Shown piece by piece: positions 48,201 to 60,445 of a stretch of 64,000 bases of DNA. Location: positions 8,260,664 through 8,324,663 of the forward strand of contig NC_133220.1 in NCBI RefSeq assembly GCF_040436345.1, read 5' to 3'. The DNA comes from Pagrus major. Taxonomy: Eukaryota; Chordata; Actinopteri; Spariformes; Sparidae. How positions within the stretch are numbered: the stretch's first letter is position 1; every line of letters starts with the position of its first letter. A program made the translations under genes and the position numbers. Under the pieces are notes generated by a model that did not search any database, was not told the DNA's origin, and was given only the letters and a program-made list of their open reading frames with translations.

Positions 48201-51054
48201 CCATATAAAACACATCTTTAATTAACAAACATGGCAGAAACAGCAGTTCTTCACAGCATGATAAGGAGTGTGAACATCAGCTCACCCTGTAGGTGTTGAA
48301 TGGCTCCATGCTGGTGATGACTCCATCGTCGGCAGGACCCGAACTGTAGCAGCAATTAGAGTTCACAAAGCTCTTGAACGCCTCACGAGCCACATCCTCC
48401 GACAGAGACGGGATGCTACAAAACACACAAAAGAATCACATCATGAGTACGACCAGAATATTCCCTGAACGCGGCCTTCATGTCATCTAGAAGCGCAACA
48501 CGATCACAGTGGTGGTGTCCGGTCTCACCTCCAGTCTTCAGGTGTAGGCCCAGGCTGGGGCGGGGCTACAGGCTCCACAGGCATGGGAGGAGGCAGGTAA
48601 CCTCCTGCAGCAACGACAATGAACTTTAAGCAGTTTCTTCAACATGAATACTATGTGAAAGTTGTGTGTTGGACTCCTCTTACCTCCTCCGGCCATGGTG
48701 CCTTCATAGCCGGGCACGTTGCCAAACATGTTGGCTGCAGGGGCGGCGAGAGGGGGATATATAGCTGGAATAAACAACAACAGGACGCAGTTCATAGATC
48801 AGAAAAGCTTTTGTTTTAATACTTCAGAGTTTAATTTAAAGCTGAAGAAGAACATCAACCTTATTTTCTACTTTTATCTATTGTGCAGGACATTTAAATG
48901 AGCTGTAAACATTTCTTTGTTTTCTTGCCAAGAGTAAGATGAGAAAATTGATACCACGTTCATATCTGTAGGTAAATAAGAGGCTGGATCCAGGAGCTTG
49001 TGAGCTTAGCTTAGCACAAAGACTGGAAACAGCTAGCCTGGTTAGAGAGGGAGAGGAGGAGATGAGACAGGAAGGGAAAGCAGAAAATGGTGGTGATCGG
49101 GAGAAAGATGTCCGAAAGGAAACTAGGAGCTAGAGAAGGAGAGGGCGAGGTACAGAGAGAATAGAGATGTTAGGAAAGGAAAGGAGGAGGTAGAGAAGGA
49201 ACGGAGAGACTAGGAAAGAAAATAATGAGTAGAAAAGGGGAGGAGGAGATAGGAAATGAATGAAGGCGGTGGAGTAGGGGACGAGGAGGTGGGTGTAGAG
49301 GAGGAAGTACAGTAGGAAGCAAAGGACAGGAAGAGGTATAGTGTGAGAACAGCAAGGGAAGGGCAGGAAAGGAAAAGAGGAGGTCTAGAGGAGGTAGGAG
49401 AGGAAAAGAAAATGAAAGGAGGAGGTAGGAAAAAGGAAAAAGAGGAGGTGGAGAAAGAAGGGAGGCGGCAGGGAATAGGAGATCAGATAGATAGATGGAT
49501 AGATAAAAGACATTGTTGCACCAGAAGTGATGCAACAGGTCATTCACGCGGTTTGTGACTGCAGTCAGGCATTTCCTTCAGTTGAAGGTGCGCCTGAGTG
49601 AAATCAAGGAGCACTCCCTTGAAGTTCACATCTCTGCTTGATTTCTTGCCACAAAAGACCCAAACCTGCTACAATATCATGACTTTTTATATACACTGGT
49701 CGAAATGAGGTAGGGATGTTGGGATATGGGTGCTTATATGCGTGTAAACAAGGATACACAATACAGGTCAAATTAAATATGTTGCACGTCACAGAATAAA
49801 CCTGTGTATGTATAGTTTCTATGTAACACGCAGCCTGATTTCCATACATAAATACACATATTTGAATGGGCTGCTTTTCTTTTACATCTTCCGGCTCTGT
49901 GTATCTGCCTGAAGGAAAGAGTCCAGAAGGTAAATATGAGGAAGGGTGAAGGATGTGTGACGGGTCCTCCAGGATGTTGTGTGACTGTCTGTCAACAGCG
50001 CTCATAGAAAGTGTGAAGTCTTTCAACTCTGTAACTTTCAGAGCAGTTTTCACTGAGCTGTCAATCCTCCACTGGACTGTGAAGGCACCATGAAGCCGGA
50101 ACATACTCTGATATTCATTTGCAGTAAAAACGTAACTTTGTGTCAAGATTTCAAACAACCAGTGATGAAATAAAGTACAATTTACTCAAGTATTGTTCTG
50201 AAGCACAATTCTGAGGTACTTTACTTGAGTATTTCCTTATACTTCCTCATTTATTTGATACATTTAGTTACTAGTTACTTTGCAGATTCACATTATTGTA
50301 GTGCTTATAGGCTGTTAATTGTGACGTGTTCCTGATCATATATATATATTTTATGTAGTTTTTCAATGAACGTGAACATTAACACAAATGAACAAGTACG
50401 GAAAAATGTTTAGAAAATAAAACACTGACAAAAAGCCACTATAGGGATCAAACCTGGAAACTAAAGAAATGTCGAAATAAATAAATAAATAAATAAACAC
50501 CTATATAATAATTTACAGAAACTGAAATATTCAAAGTATCAAAGAGAGGAAAACATCCAAAAGGAAAATACAGTTGCACATTTTTAAATAAATAGTTTAT
50601 TTTGCTGGCAATCTAACAGAAAAATCACTGTGGAGCTCAGACCTGATCAATCTGGTGCCATCATTTGGACTCTGATCAATTCAACAGCTCTATTGACTCT
50701 CACTGTTTGGATCTCTTGATCATATTAAAGGTCTTCAGTCAGTTTTAAAGCTGCCTCAGCTCTGATATGCTTTTATTTCTGAAGAAATAAACTCACTCCA
50801 GATCAGGTCTAAACACAACCGGCTGCACTAAGACCGGATTTAAAAGCACCCTGAGAGACTAAATCCGGATTTAACCCGTGCAGAAGCAGTGTGAACCCTC
50901 TCTGTATCGTCATTAATTGTCTGCAGGATGGGTTTGTCTGCAGCCGTGTCACTCAGCGCCCTGCAGCAGCTGCTGGCTGGTGTCGTGGTCAGTTTGGTGA
51001 CCCGCGTCATGTTGTGTCCTGTCGTGTGTTTGAGCTCCTACCTGCGCTGTTCAT
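39963..51054 (-). CDS. ssuh2: SSUH2 homologue with DnaJ-like cysteine-rich centre, complete
   Basis: SSUH2 (C3orf32) is a conserved animal protein of unclear biochemistry, linked in the literature to tooth development. Coding exons in transcript order: 51054-51042, 48764-48684, 48604-48529, 48415-48286, 45274-45214, 44321-44200, 42692-42627, 42493-42414, 42108-42016, 40712-40607, 40489-40382, 40103-39963. They give 1077 bases, 358 residues plus stop, with phases matching at all eleven junctions. The N-terminus is short and proline-rich (residues 1-56). Residues 57-161 form a conserved region with TYRYRLETFTESR. Residues 162-225 hold six CxxC pairs (163/166, 174/177, 186/189, 200/203, 211/214, 222/225) with HGSG-type spacing like the DnaJ zinc domain. 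Residues 276-311 include LYPLIGF and ASERLVREHQ. The protein ends CCCVIL. Length is close to the roughly 350 residues of the human protein. The first coding exon supplies only MNSA plus one base. Donors after 44200 (GTCTGC) and 42414 (GTCCTG) are weak, but frame fixes them. Confidence 0.92.
40750..40789. repeat. (CA)n microsatellite in an SSUH2 intron
   Basis: About 20 CA units lie 38 bases upstream (in transcript sense) of the exon at 40712, i.e. a (TG)n tract near its acceptor. Confidence 0.95.
41030..42000. repeat. Degenerate minisatellite, CTTCAAGGACCACTGGAACA units, array 1
   Basis: Nearly the whole intron between the exons at 42016 and 40712 consists of units built from TCAAGGACC, (A)CTGGAACATC and CCTCAAGG, roughly 20-30 bases each and heavily diverged. 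The transcript-sense unit reads GGTCCTTGAAGATGTTCCAG. A second array of the same unit lies at 42955-44070. Confidence 0.88.
42016..42692 (-). other. ssuh2: Cysteine-rich zinc-binding-like module of SSUH2 (three exons)
   Basis: Exons 42692-42627, 42493-42414 and 42108-42016 encode six CxxC pairs with Gly-rich spacers (CHATG, CHGSG, CNAHG). In DnaJ proteins, four CxxCxGxG repeats bind two zinc ions. Six pairs here could form up to three zinc sites. That is inference, since the pairing is not visible in sequence. Confidence 0.8.
42131..42204. repeat. (CA)n microsatellite in an SSUH2 intron
   Basis: About 37 CA units lie upstream (transcript sense) of the acceptor at 42109, separated from it by a short TG-rich linker. 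Confidence 0.98.
42955..44070. repeat. Degenerate minisatellite, same unit family, array 2
   Basis: About 1.1 kb of the intron between exons 44200 and 42692 repeats TTCAAGGACC, ACCTCTGGAACC and AACTTCTTCAAGGAC words. The unit and orientation match array 1. Frames reading Phe-, Leu- and Glu-rich peptides across it are repeat products. Confidence 0.88.
47150..47780. repeat. Interspersed repeat with TTTGGCATTATGGCCGCCAC
   Basis: AAGCCTCAAGTTTGGCATTA, GACTTGTCAATCACAAGGTA and AGCCAAAAAAGCTCAACTTC follow one another, as in a repeat I recall from several fish. A G-run (47237-47246) interrupts it. It lies in the intron between SSUH2 exons at 48286 and 45274. Confidence 0.45.
49030..49490. repeat. 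Homopurine tract (GGAAAGGAGGAGGTAGAGAAG-type)
   Basis: About 450 bases on the + strand are almost only A and G, with few interruptions. Units such as GGAGGTAGAGAAGGA and AGGAAAGGA recur. The SSUH2 transcript carries the pyrimidine strand in its first intron. Confidence 0.9.
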
Positions 51055-51240
51055 CCTGCTGCTGATCGATCTGCTCCCGGGATAATGAATGTTCACAGGC
51101 GCTCCGTTAATATTGGCTCTGTCACACCGCCGCTACACGCTGCTGCAGAGACCACACAGCGACATTAACACGCGACTTCCGGTCTCAACTTCAAAATAAA
51201 GGGTCGAGCTGACAAGCGACCTTTCAACATTTCTCTCTCT
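51055..51240 (-). promoter_or_regulatory. ssuh2: Probable SSUH2 promoter and 5' UTR
   Basis: The region just upstream of the inferred start codon is CpG-richer than its surroundings and contains ACCGGAAGT on the minus strand (51183-51175), an ETS/GABP-type site common near TATA-less starts. No TATA box was evident. The transcription start is not resolved. Confidence 0.45.
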
Positions 51241-52929
51241 CTATAATACTAATATTTAATCACCTGAAGGGAAGATTTAACTCCAAAAGTTGTCCGATAT
51301 ATGTGGTGAAATACATACAGATACAGATAATAAATAGGCCTCCAAAACCGTACAGTTAAATTAAATAGTACAAAGTACAAATTAAGGGGCCACACATTAA
51401 TGACGGTGAAGAGTATCAGCTACATAATTCAAGATTATAAGCAATAAAAAAACTGTACAGAAAGGTGCATCAGTGTCACCACCTCAATATGCCTTAGTCT
51501 TTATTTGTACTCCAAATAACTATATACTAATATCTAGATTTATTGTCTTGGTTACACAGTTCACATATACAAAAGTCACCAGATGATTTTGGTATTAAAA
51601 TGATTGAAAATAATGATACAATTGTATAATAATGGTTATCCTTTTTTGGATCTTTGTCAGGTAAAAATGCTGTTTGAATATATCGGATCCATATTTATTA
51701 ATTATATTTCTTACATGAAGAATAATACAATACAGTAAGTGTTTACTCTACATTATGTTTCAGTTTTACTTCTCCAAGGGAAAATATTTGTGCGCCCCTG
51801 ATCTAATGAGTCAACTGTACTGTGGGCTTTTATTTTGAAGGGTTACCTCCGGTGTCACGGTCATTTGGTCTCGGGTATCTTGACTCCTCTGCTGCAGGAA
51901 TGCGGACCACGCCCCATCTGGAATAGATTACAGTGTTGAGTAGATTATATGGGGAAAAGTACCCAGACAGGAGGCGGGCAGCAAGACATGAACACCTACA
52001 CACTGAACATTAGAGGATTTACTGAAGAAATTACTCAGAAATGAGCTCCTCAGTTGTGTCCTCATGTGGGATCAATTGTTGTGAAATGTCATACAGTTCC
52101 TTTGAGCTGATGGCAGCTGATACAGTTCCTTGGAGCTGATGATGTATGTCTGACATGTTGAGGCAGTTTGTGACTCTTGAAAGTAAATATTTCTCAGGTC
52201 AACAGGAAGCAGCAGCTGCTCTGACAGGCCTGGCAGCTGATGTCATTTCATGTCAGCTCCCTCCTCCTTTTCCAGAGGGCAGCTATGGTGGAGGTCCCAC
52301 AGCTCATCAGGTTGTTCACACGGGATCGGCTGTAAAACGTCAGGTCGAGGGTCTGCAGGGTGGATCAAACAGCAGAGAGGAGCAGGGCATCACTTTTCAC
52401 TGATTCATGTTCAGATGTATTAACCTATTAAGCAGAAAAAAGCAGCGGGCTCCCGTCAATCCCCCGTTTCTCCTGCTTTCTATTCCATATTTGCTTTATG
52501 AGAGCTTTATCAACAGAATAATAGAGTCCTTCTGCCCTAGAAATATGTGTGCCTGCAGCCCTACTAAAGGTCATGTAGGCGTCCTGTTTGTACAAAGGGA
52601 TTCAGGGAGCGTGTTTGGCAGCCGGGTGCAGTGGCAGACATGTTGTGTCAGGTCTGTGGGTGATTTTCTCTAACAAGGCGCCCACCTCCCTGAGGGAAGG
52701 ACTCTCCACACATCCCACACAAGACCCAAACCACAGACGGTACAAGCCCCAAACTAAATGTTCATCAGGAAGCTGTCTTTAATCTGTCTGACTCCTGTGG
52801 CACAGCACTGTACAACACTGTGTGGACTTACAGAGGAGGAAAGTGACAAAACGTATTTACTCAAGGACTGTCCATTGATTTTATATTAAAGTATGTTTGC
52901 AGGTCTACTCCTGCACATGTGAAAAAAGT

Positions 52930-53345
52930 AGTATGAAGCTTTTTGTTGCTACAAGAGAAGCTGCGTGCGCTCAAATACACCGCCTCCAGCGATGTCACTC
53001 AGCGACTGAAGCTTGATTTTTTCTTCTTGGTGCATGACCTACACTGTAGCCTGACGTGCACCGCAATGACTGTGATTGGTCCACCCGGCTTCTCAGGTGC
53101 TTCACTGCGGTGGTAATATCGGGGATTGTGACCTGTAGTTTCCCAAGTAAACACACCGCCCTGTTCGGCTGTTGCGGTCCCTCCTGACCGGCTGGCGGCT
53201 GCTCATCTTCTTGGGTTATACTTCTCCAGAGCTGCATTTCGCTGCCGGAGTGTCTCTTGGCAAGAGAGAGCGGACAGGCTGGATATCCAGAGTGCGGGCT
53301 GCCCCTCCACATCAGCCTGGAGGCAAATGCCTGTTGTGTCTCAAC
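52930..53345. mobile_element. Harbinger-like non-autonomous DNA element remnant
   Basis: The segment is CpG-richer than its neighbours and carries CTACACTGTAGCCTGACGTG, CACCGCAATGACTGTGATTG and GTCACTCAGCGACTGAAGC. I associate this combination with PIF/Harbinger-derived repeats of fish. Frames on both strands are open but match no transposase I can identify. Confidence 0.5.
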
Positions 53346-54394
53346 TCAACATAAAGACAGATTACTTCAGGTTACAAACATCCTCGTAGATGCAGGCCTT
53401 GAGAGAGACAAACTCCTGCACTCCTAAAGTTCACAGAGTGTTGGAGGGGAGTCAGAGAGGGATTCACACGGCATGCTTCAAAGCCTGGTTGTAATGTCAG
53501 GCATGTTATGTCAGGTCTGCAGGTGAGGTTTTACAGCAGGTCCATGAAGGCACCACTTCCTCAGGCAAGATCTACTTTTTTTAAGGGTATTTTCACAATG
53601 TTTTGCATTCACACGGCTAAATATCTTATTAACAGTTCACCTCTTTTAACCTTAACTTTATGTTTTATAGGTCAATAGAGTTATAAGTTTAGGATGCAAT
53701 CATCTGCATTTAACTTTACTTTTAACTTATTAAAAAATACAAGTTTCAGACAGTACAACCAAGACAGGTATCAACATAAAAATATGTTATTATATTGAAT
53801 AACACTTTCATTAAATCACAGAGGCAAGCGAGTAATTCAAAGTGCCTAAAAACTAAAGATAAATTAATCATAATCACAATAAGGAGCATGTGAATAAAAC
53901 ATCTCATTCGCCTGTTTAAATTATGTTGTCATGAAAAAACAGCTACACCATGTAAAATTTAAAAGTTGACTTTACTTTAAAAAAGTCAGGAAACTTCAGA
54001 GTGACCAAGTAAAGCTGATAATTACATTTAAGTTGCGCAAGCTAAACAGTTAATTATTAGTTTACTTCACTTTCAGTGTCAACAATCACACCACTGTACA
54101 CTGTAGAACATTATATTAACAGATTTTTCCAGCATGCATTGTTAAAGAATAGTTTAAACTTAAGACTGCTTTTATTTATATTTTAAGAATACACACACGT
54201 AATGGAAACTTGCAGTGTGTCGTCTATTATTTAGTTTTCCCGTTTGTAATGCAAATAAAACCCATTACGCTATTGTATTGTTTATTTCATTGCTATTTAG
54301 ATTTCTGAAATATTTTCTTAGGTTTTTTGTCAGAGTTAAATACAATTTACAGTATTATTTTTTACAATATCAGGTGTAATATTTTTGATATCTT

Positions 54395-54440
54395 GGCAAT
54401 ATTAATAAAGTCTCATCTCATCTCATCTCATCTCGTCTTG
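54395..54440 (+). repeat. (TCTCA)n tail after AATAAAG
   Basis: AATAAAG is followed by four TCTCA units and a degenerate fifth. An AATAAA plus short tandem tail is typical of retroposon 3' ends, but no body is recognisable upstream. Confidence 0.6.
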
Positions 54441-54544
54441 TCATGTTAACAGACATCATCCAGCCAGCAGGGGGAGCCACAGTCTCACACACTCAAACAC
54501 ACAGCTGGCAGCGACTTCAGTTTACATTCCTGTAGTTCCTGGCA

Positions 54545-54545
<1 letters not shown>

Positions 54546-54633
<88 letters not shown>
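54546..54633. repeat. (TG)n microsatellite
   Basis: About 43 TG units with one TT interruption near the start. Confidence 0.98.
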
Positions 54634-54634
<1 letters not shown>

Positions 54635-56555
54635 ATTAAGAGGCAGAGTTACAGTAAGGAGGTTTTTACACTGAACCAGAGACAGACAGAGAGGAAACTG
54701 TGCAGTTTAAATAAACACAGGGGGGTGTTTGATTCTCTGTGTCCTCTGCTCTGGCTCTGTAAATCAAACGCACCTCAAAGGGGCCTGAAATGTTTGAAAT
54801 GTCCTTAAGAATAATGTTCAGGTTAGTGAACGCGTGTTCAGACACAGATACTCTACAGACTTTCTCTCACCGAGTCTGAAGCCTTCAGGTTTCTCTGCAG
54901 CTCGGTCATTAGACGTGTGCAGTGATTTCTGATGTAACTGTGAGGAGGAGAGAGTTTTTACAGAAGTCAGTTCATGTTTTTTTATGTTTTGTTGGGAAAA
55001 CTTAACTTGTAATATCTTTACCTGAGCTGAAACTCCTGTGAGCCTTGAGTCCTCCATGAGTTAAGACTTGTGTTAATCTTGAAGGTCGGTTCTGCACCTG
55101 TATTTCAGTCCGGACCACCAATCCACTCACCTGGGCAGGAAAAGTAGGCCTAGATGTTTGTACGAAGGTGACAGAATAAAAAGATTGACAATGTCTGCAC
55201 AGGGAGGAGGTCGAGGTTAATGGATTGGTTGGCTACAGTACTGTCACTCAGGCGGAGGAGGTCCGTGTCCCTTGTAAATCCAAAGTCTACGCTGACTTAT
55301 TTGAATTATAATGTAATTCAAATAATATCACACATATAATATCAATAATATCTATTATTATAATATATTATATATATAATATCACATAATATCACACATA
55401 TACATAAAAGCTACTACAAGGAAATTTAATTTTTTGTAGATTCTGGTGGCCCCTTTAGACAAAAAAAGATGATAATGTCAAAACAAAATCACCTTTGTTT
55501 TAGTGCCGTACCACCACACAGATAACACACAAGACGTTGGTAATCCTCGCCAACGTCAACGTCTTTCCGACGTAACTCCTGCTGACCTCTGCAGCACGTA
55601 TGTGTACTCAGGCTGTGAGACTCCTCAGTTCACCCTCAGCACTCTGCCATAAGAAATTAATTTAATTTTATGACTTAGCCAACCTGGATAAGTCAGAATC
55701 CTAGGTAATAAGAATAACTAAATTGAAACCGTTTCACAGCCAGTTAAAAGTTCCTTGTAGTAGATTTATCTTACGTCACGTATCATTATCTTCTCCTAAA
55801 CCTAATCAGGAAGTTTTTAACCAAACTGTGACTGTCAGCTGACGTCTTTCCACAGAACGAGAACCTGTTTTTCACACCTAACGGAGGCAAATCATGATAC
55901 TGACATCATGACCTAACAGGTAAGCCATTGATTGCATAATTTTGGCCTCTGCCCTACGTCATCAGCTCATTGCGGACAGGGTGTCACAAAAAGCTAACCA
56001 AACTAGTGAAACCAGATACAAAGAAAAATTGTTTATCTTGTTTTAAATGAGCTGAATCAACTTAATTAATGTTCATATTTTCATTTATCTCTACCAGTGA
56101 GGTTTGCAGCCAGTTTGACGCTTGGACAGCTTTGAACAGACACTCAAACACAAATAGCACTCTCCATATCAGCAGAGCTGCGGGGAGTGAAGTCGATTTC
56201 TTTATCTGCCCATGTCCATGCTAAGTCCCTGTTAGCCTCGAGCTAATGACCCACATTTGCCTCTAAATGGCTGATTTTTCAAAAAAAATCTGCCCAACAG
56301 GCAAATGCTGGTGCTTCATCTTCACTGCTGGACATTAAACAAAACAAGAAGAGCAAGAAGCAGCTCCAGCAATGTGAATGGTTATTGCAAAAGTTGGTGT
56401 CATCAGCCTTTATCTAATCTTCTCAACTTTTGACACTTCAGAGGAAACAATGAGAGGAATTTTCTGATGTTTCTATTTCTAACAGATTCAGGAGGGAGCT
56501 GAACTCACAGCTTTGAGCCTCTGGTCCTCCTCCGCTGAGAGGATGTTTACACATC

Positions 56556-56559
<4 letters not shown>

Positions 56560-56604
<45 letters not shown>

Positions 56605-56777
56605 GTGTGTGTGTGTGTCTGTGTGTCTGTGTGTGTGTGTCATCCGGGTTGAGCAGAGTCATGCATTTTTTCCATTACCCTCATCAAATCGATGTTAAAC
56701 ACTCCTCCTCCTCCATCTACTGTCCCTTTGCAACCACAGTGTGTGCATGTGTGTGTGTGTCTGTGTGTGTGTGTGTC
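56560..56777. repeat. Compound (TG)n microsatellite
   Basis: TG repeats with CCG and CTG interruptions run from 56560 to 56640. A second interrupted block lies at 56738-56777. Confidence 0.95.
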
Positions 56778-56929
56778 ACCAAAATGGCCGATCAATAAGC
56801 AGATAGGATATTTGATCAGTAAAAACTGGGACAACCAGTCTGTCAGATGTGGTTTCCAGATAAACGCCTGCAGATTGTTGTTATTTCACAGCAGCTCGGC
56901 TTCATTTCTGTTCGCTTTTCTAAAAATAA

Positions 56930-57070
56930 AGCTTCGATGACTTTGGGGATCTCCTGACTTTTCCTCCTGCGCCACAAACAGGTTCACAGTTGTGGCTTTG
57001 AGTGAAAACAAAATAGTGGATGGATTGCCATGAAATTAGATACGGACATGTCCCGCTCGCACACAACGAC
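56930..57070. repeat. Interspersed repeat remnant (GGATTGCCATGAAATTAGAT)
   Basis: GATGACTTTGGGGATCTCCT, CAGGTTCACAGTTGTGGC and GGATTGCCATGAAATTAGAT are words of the same family as the 60590-61215 repeat, here inverted relative to it. Confidence 0.5.
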
Positions 57071-58362
57071 AATGTCAAATCCAGAGTCACCAGAATCATC
57101 CATGCTGCTGGAGCAGTATGAAGGACAACACAGAGAAGTCACGCTGAAGTAAATCCTCTGATCTGAGACTTAGAAGTGTGATTGTTTGGAGGGTGAGATG
57201 ATGGAGCTCCATTTCTCATGCTGCCATGTTGAAAAACTGTTTCACCAGCGTACATAGAGAGATCCAATTCATTGAGATATGTTGATGATGTCTGGACACA
57301 AAAATCTAATCACTTGCAAATATCAGTGTGGACAAAATGGCCCATTTGGAGACTCTGCCTGAGTACTCTGCACTAAAACCTCTCTAATTTTGCTCTGATT
57401 CACTTTATTAGCATAATAGTCAGCAGAGGAAATGTTCAGATGTTTTGCTAGTGTACTAGAGATTTGGAGCTGCAGCTGCATCATTCCTCAGAACAGAAAT
57501 ACAATCTTACATTTATACTGTGTGCCAACGTCATTTACTCAGACCCAGTGACGTATATACTTACACTTACACATCTGAACACATGTTTCAAGTGTTCCCT
57601 TTATTATGAAACCTTGATTATTCACCTTGTAGTTGCAGAGATACGCTCTGTTAATTATTGGCATGTCATTTTCGAGCAGAGACCCAGAATAGAGGCTAGT
57701 TCTTAACAGGTTAAAGATCCAATTTGAGAAATGAATCTGATTTTCCTTCAGTCTGAAAGTCGCCCTTGTGTTGACTCTTAATTGGCCAACATCAGCACGC
57801 GAACACACTGAACTAAGATGGCGAACACGGTAAACGTTACTTGTTTGCCGTCAGCATGCTAGCATTATCGTTGTGAACCTGCTGGTATGCTAATGTTAGT
57901 ATTTAGCTCGTGGTCTCTCAGGGCTGTTATCATGGATGGATTGTCTCATCTGAGGGTAACAATAATAACACAGCTAACCGGGCCGTGTATGGTTCCCAAC
58001 AGGGTTTGTACTCAGCCTGAGAGGCTAAACTCAGGGCAGAACAGTCCCAGTAAAAGACACTGTCCCATCCATCAGCCCAACACTCGGCCTGTTTTTTGTC
58101 AACCCCACAGAGGTGTCAGCATGCAACCCTGTCGTCATGACGACTGGTCAGTAAACTGCTTCATCTTCCACTGTTTTTAACGGACCACAGGTCACCATGG
58201 CAGCAATAAACAGCTAGGAGGCCCGGGGGTCTATGTGGCGACCTGCGAGTGTGTTTATGTGAAGAGGAACACAGAGGCTTGATCCCTGCAGCTCCTGAAG
58301 AAAAGAGATTACAACTTTGACTTGTTATTGATTACAACAAAAACATGGGCGTTATAGGTCCA

Positions 58363-58485
58363 AATTTGTAAGAAAGTTGATTTTGAGTCAAATACCGATG
58401 CTTTGGAGGTGGTAGGTTGGCTTGGCCACCATCCCAAAGCATATTCGATGAGTTGATGCGTCAAAAATCAACTTTTTTACAAACT
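58363..58485. mobile_element. Palindromic hairpin element
   Basis: Left arm words TTTGTAAGAAAGTTGATTTT and GATGCTTTGGAGGTGG are mirrored by CCACCATCCCAAAGCAT and AAAATCAACTTTTTTACAAA. The arms are about 50 bases each around a short loop near 58415-58428, as in a foldback or MITE-type element. Confidence 0.75.
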
Positions 58486-59540
58486 TAACTTTAAACTTTC
58501 ATTTAAACAGAATTGACTAAATAATCTAAATCTAATTTAAAAAATGACGATTAAAACACAGGGAAACGTGCGATAAGATGAAGGAAATACTTACTCCTTA
58601 CTCCCGCCGCTCACAGTGTTGCTACATATGTCAGGCTTTACATTGTCGCACTGTAGTGCAGTTTACATTGTTCACAAAGTTTATACTGAGAAAGCACAAA
58701 GCTCCTTTTGTCTGGTTAAACTCAGCATCAGCAGCCCGAACTCTGATATATTATCACCCAGGACTGACTAACGATATGTCGTCTTTTTGGAAGTTACCCT
58801 GGATTCCTCCTTCATGAGGTCAGCTAGTTACCAGGACATATTAATGTTAGGAGCTTACGTTAGAGCAGATAAGTGCATGTTTGATCTATTCCCTTGGAAC
58901 CGGCTAAAAAAATGACACAAGCCTCCAAACTTAAGAGGAGCTGCTGCGCCTGGTTATGATCCCTTCAATGTGTTCGGACAATCACTGTTTGGGGAAAACT
59001 TTACTGACCAGTAAAGGATAATAAAAGTACGTATATATTTATATCATGTAGGTAGTCAGCTGTTTTTGACTTCTGTAACACATGATTTTGAGAGGACTGT
59101 TCCTTTAAGACTTTTATTTTTGCACAGTGTTGAACTGAAAACAGTAGAAACCTCAGGAGAACAGAGGACACAGCGGAAACTACAGGACATCCTGAACAGA
59201 CATCTGGTCACACACACCCACACACACACAGACACACACACTGACAAACACTCATCCAACCTTTAACCCTACAGTGACCGTCCTTTTACAGTCAGTCTGT
59301 TTTTAATATTTAGTTCATCTGGAGGAAAAAGTCACAAAAAATTATGAGACCAAATGTTCAAACAGGGAAATGAGTTTGTCACAGTGATCGCAGCGACGTA
59401 CGTACAGCACATTATCTGTCCGCTGTTGGCTGCTGATCATTGTTCTTGTCGGCTCGTAGACGTCATCGTCCACGACATCGCAACCAGAGAAAACTTCAAC
59501 AAGTCAAAAGAAAGTCCAACCTCCTGTTGGACGAGTGTCT

Positions 59541-60411
59541 TCAGAGGACGGCCAGGTCGTGGCAGCTCTTAGACCGAGCTTTGACCGCCATGCGCTGGTT
59601 GTTGCGTGCTACTAGTCGGTCCAGGAAGCGCCGAGCCTTCTGGGTAAGACTCTCTTTGCGTTTGTAGATGGAGCGTCGGCGTTCGACGGCCTCGCTGCCG
59701 TCCCGACGGAGGCGGATCTGTCGGACCACGCCCTCGAAAAGCTCGGCCACATTGTGCTGCAGAGACGCCGAGGTCTCAATGAACTTACAGTCGAACACCA
59801 CTGCACACGCTCGGCCCTCTGGGAAAAAAAGACAAACAGAAAGAGTATAAGTTCCTCTGATAGTATCAGTCAGTCGTTAGCCATCATCAGATATCTGACC
59901 CTCACCTTCCACAGCGACTTCTCTGGACCGGACCAGGTCGCTCTTGTTGCCCACGAGGATGATGGGAAGGTTTTCGGCCTGGCGGGCGCGTCGCAGCGTG
60001 ATGCGGAGCTCAGAGGCAGACTCAAAGCTGGAGCGGTCCGTGACGGAGTAAACGATGACGTAAGCACTCCCGACCTTCAGACAGTCGTCCTGGGAGAAGT
60101 TGTCCTCCCCCTCCTGACAGGGAGAGACACATGGACACAGACGAGGAGAGAAAGACTTAACTTTTGTTTGAATCCAGATTAAGAGCCAATCTGGAAATAC
60201 AGATTTTTATGCTGTTTCACAATAAAAGGGTATCTGTAGTGAACCAGTAGAAGGCATTTATTGTGAAGGGCGAACAGGAAGTTTGCTTTAATAAGAGGGA
60301 ATTCATGAATAGTAATCTGCATCGATAGTCTTTCAATCAATAATCAATACGCTTACCCACGTACCCACCCTCAGCGCCAAAACTTACATCTGATGCTCCA
60401 CAACTTTACTT

Positions 60412-60445
<34 letters not shown>

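Larger units (their letters stand above)
51241..59540. other. Intergenic region between the SSUH2 promoter and the rem1 3' end
   Basis: Contains the Harbinger-like remnant (53.0 kb), a TCTCA tail (54.4 kb), long TG tracts (54.6 and 56.6 kb), decayed interspersed repeats (56.9-57.1 and 57.8 kb) and a hairpin element (58.4 kb). No coding exon with a recognisable match was seen. Segments 51.3-52.1, 53.6-54.3, 54.8-56.1 and 58.5-59.1 kb are AT-rich with nothing I can name. A minus-strand AATAAA (about 59114) could be the rem1 polyadenylation signal. Confidence 0.55.

Noticed and set aside
49170-49547. 125-codon Ser/Pro/Leu-rich minus-strand frame
   Set aside because: It is the translation of the pyrimidine strand of the homopurine tract, where stop codons are rare.
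49604-50158. 184-codon minus-strand open frame, the longest in the window outside the known genes
   Set aside because: It has no domain I recognise, lies in the first SSUH2 intron without consensus splice sites at sensible frame positions, and its composition looks random. cDNA evidence would change this.
52995-53354. Open frames on both strands at the Harbinger-like remnant
   Set aside because: Openness comes from CpG-rich sequence, and no DDE transposase or Myb-like motif could be identified.
59754-60182. 142-codon + strand frame across the rem1 exons
   Set aside because: It is the antisense shadow of the GTPase exons; the minus strand carries the NKSD and ETSA motifs with correct splice sites.
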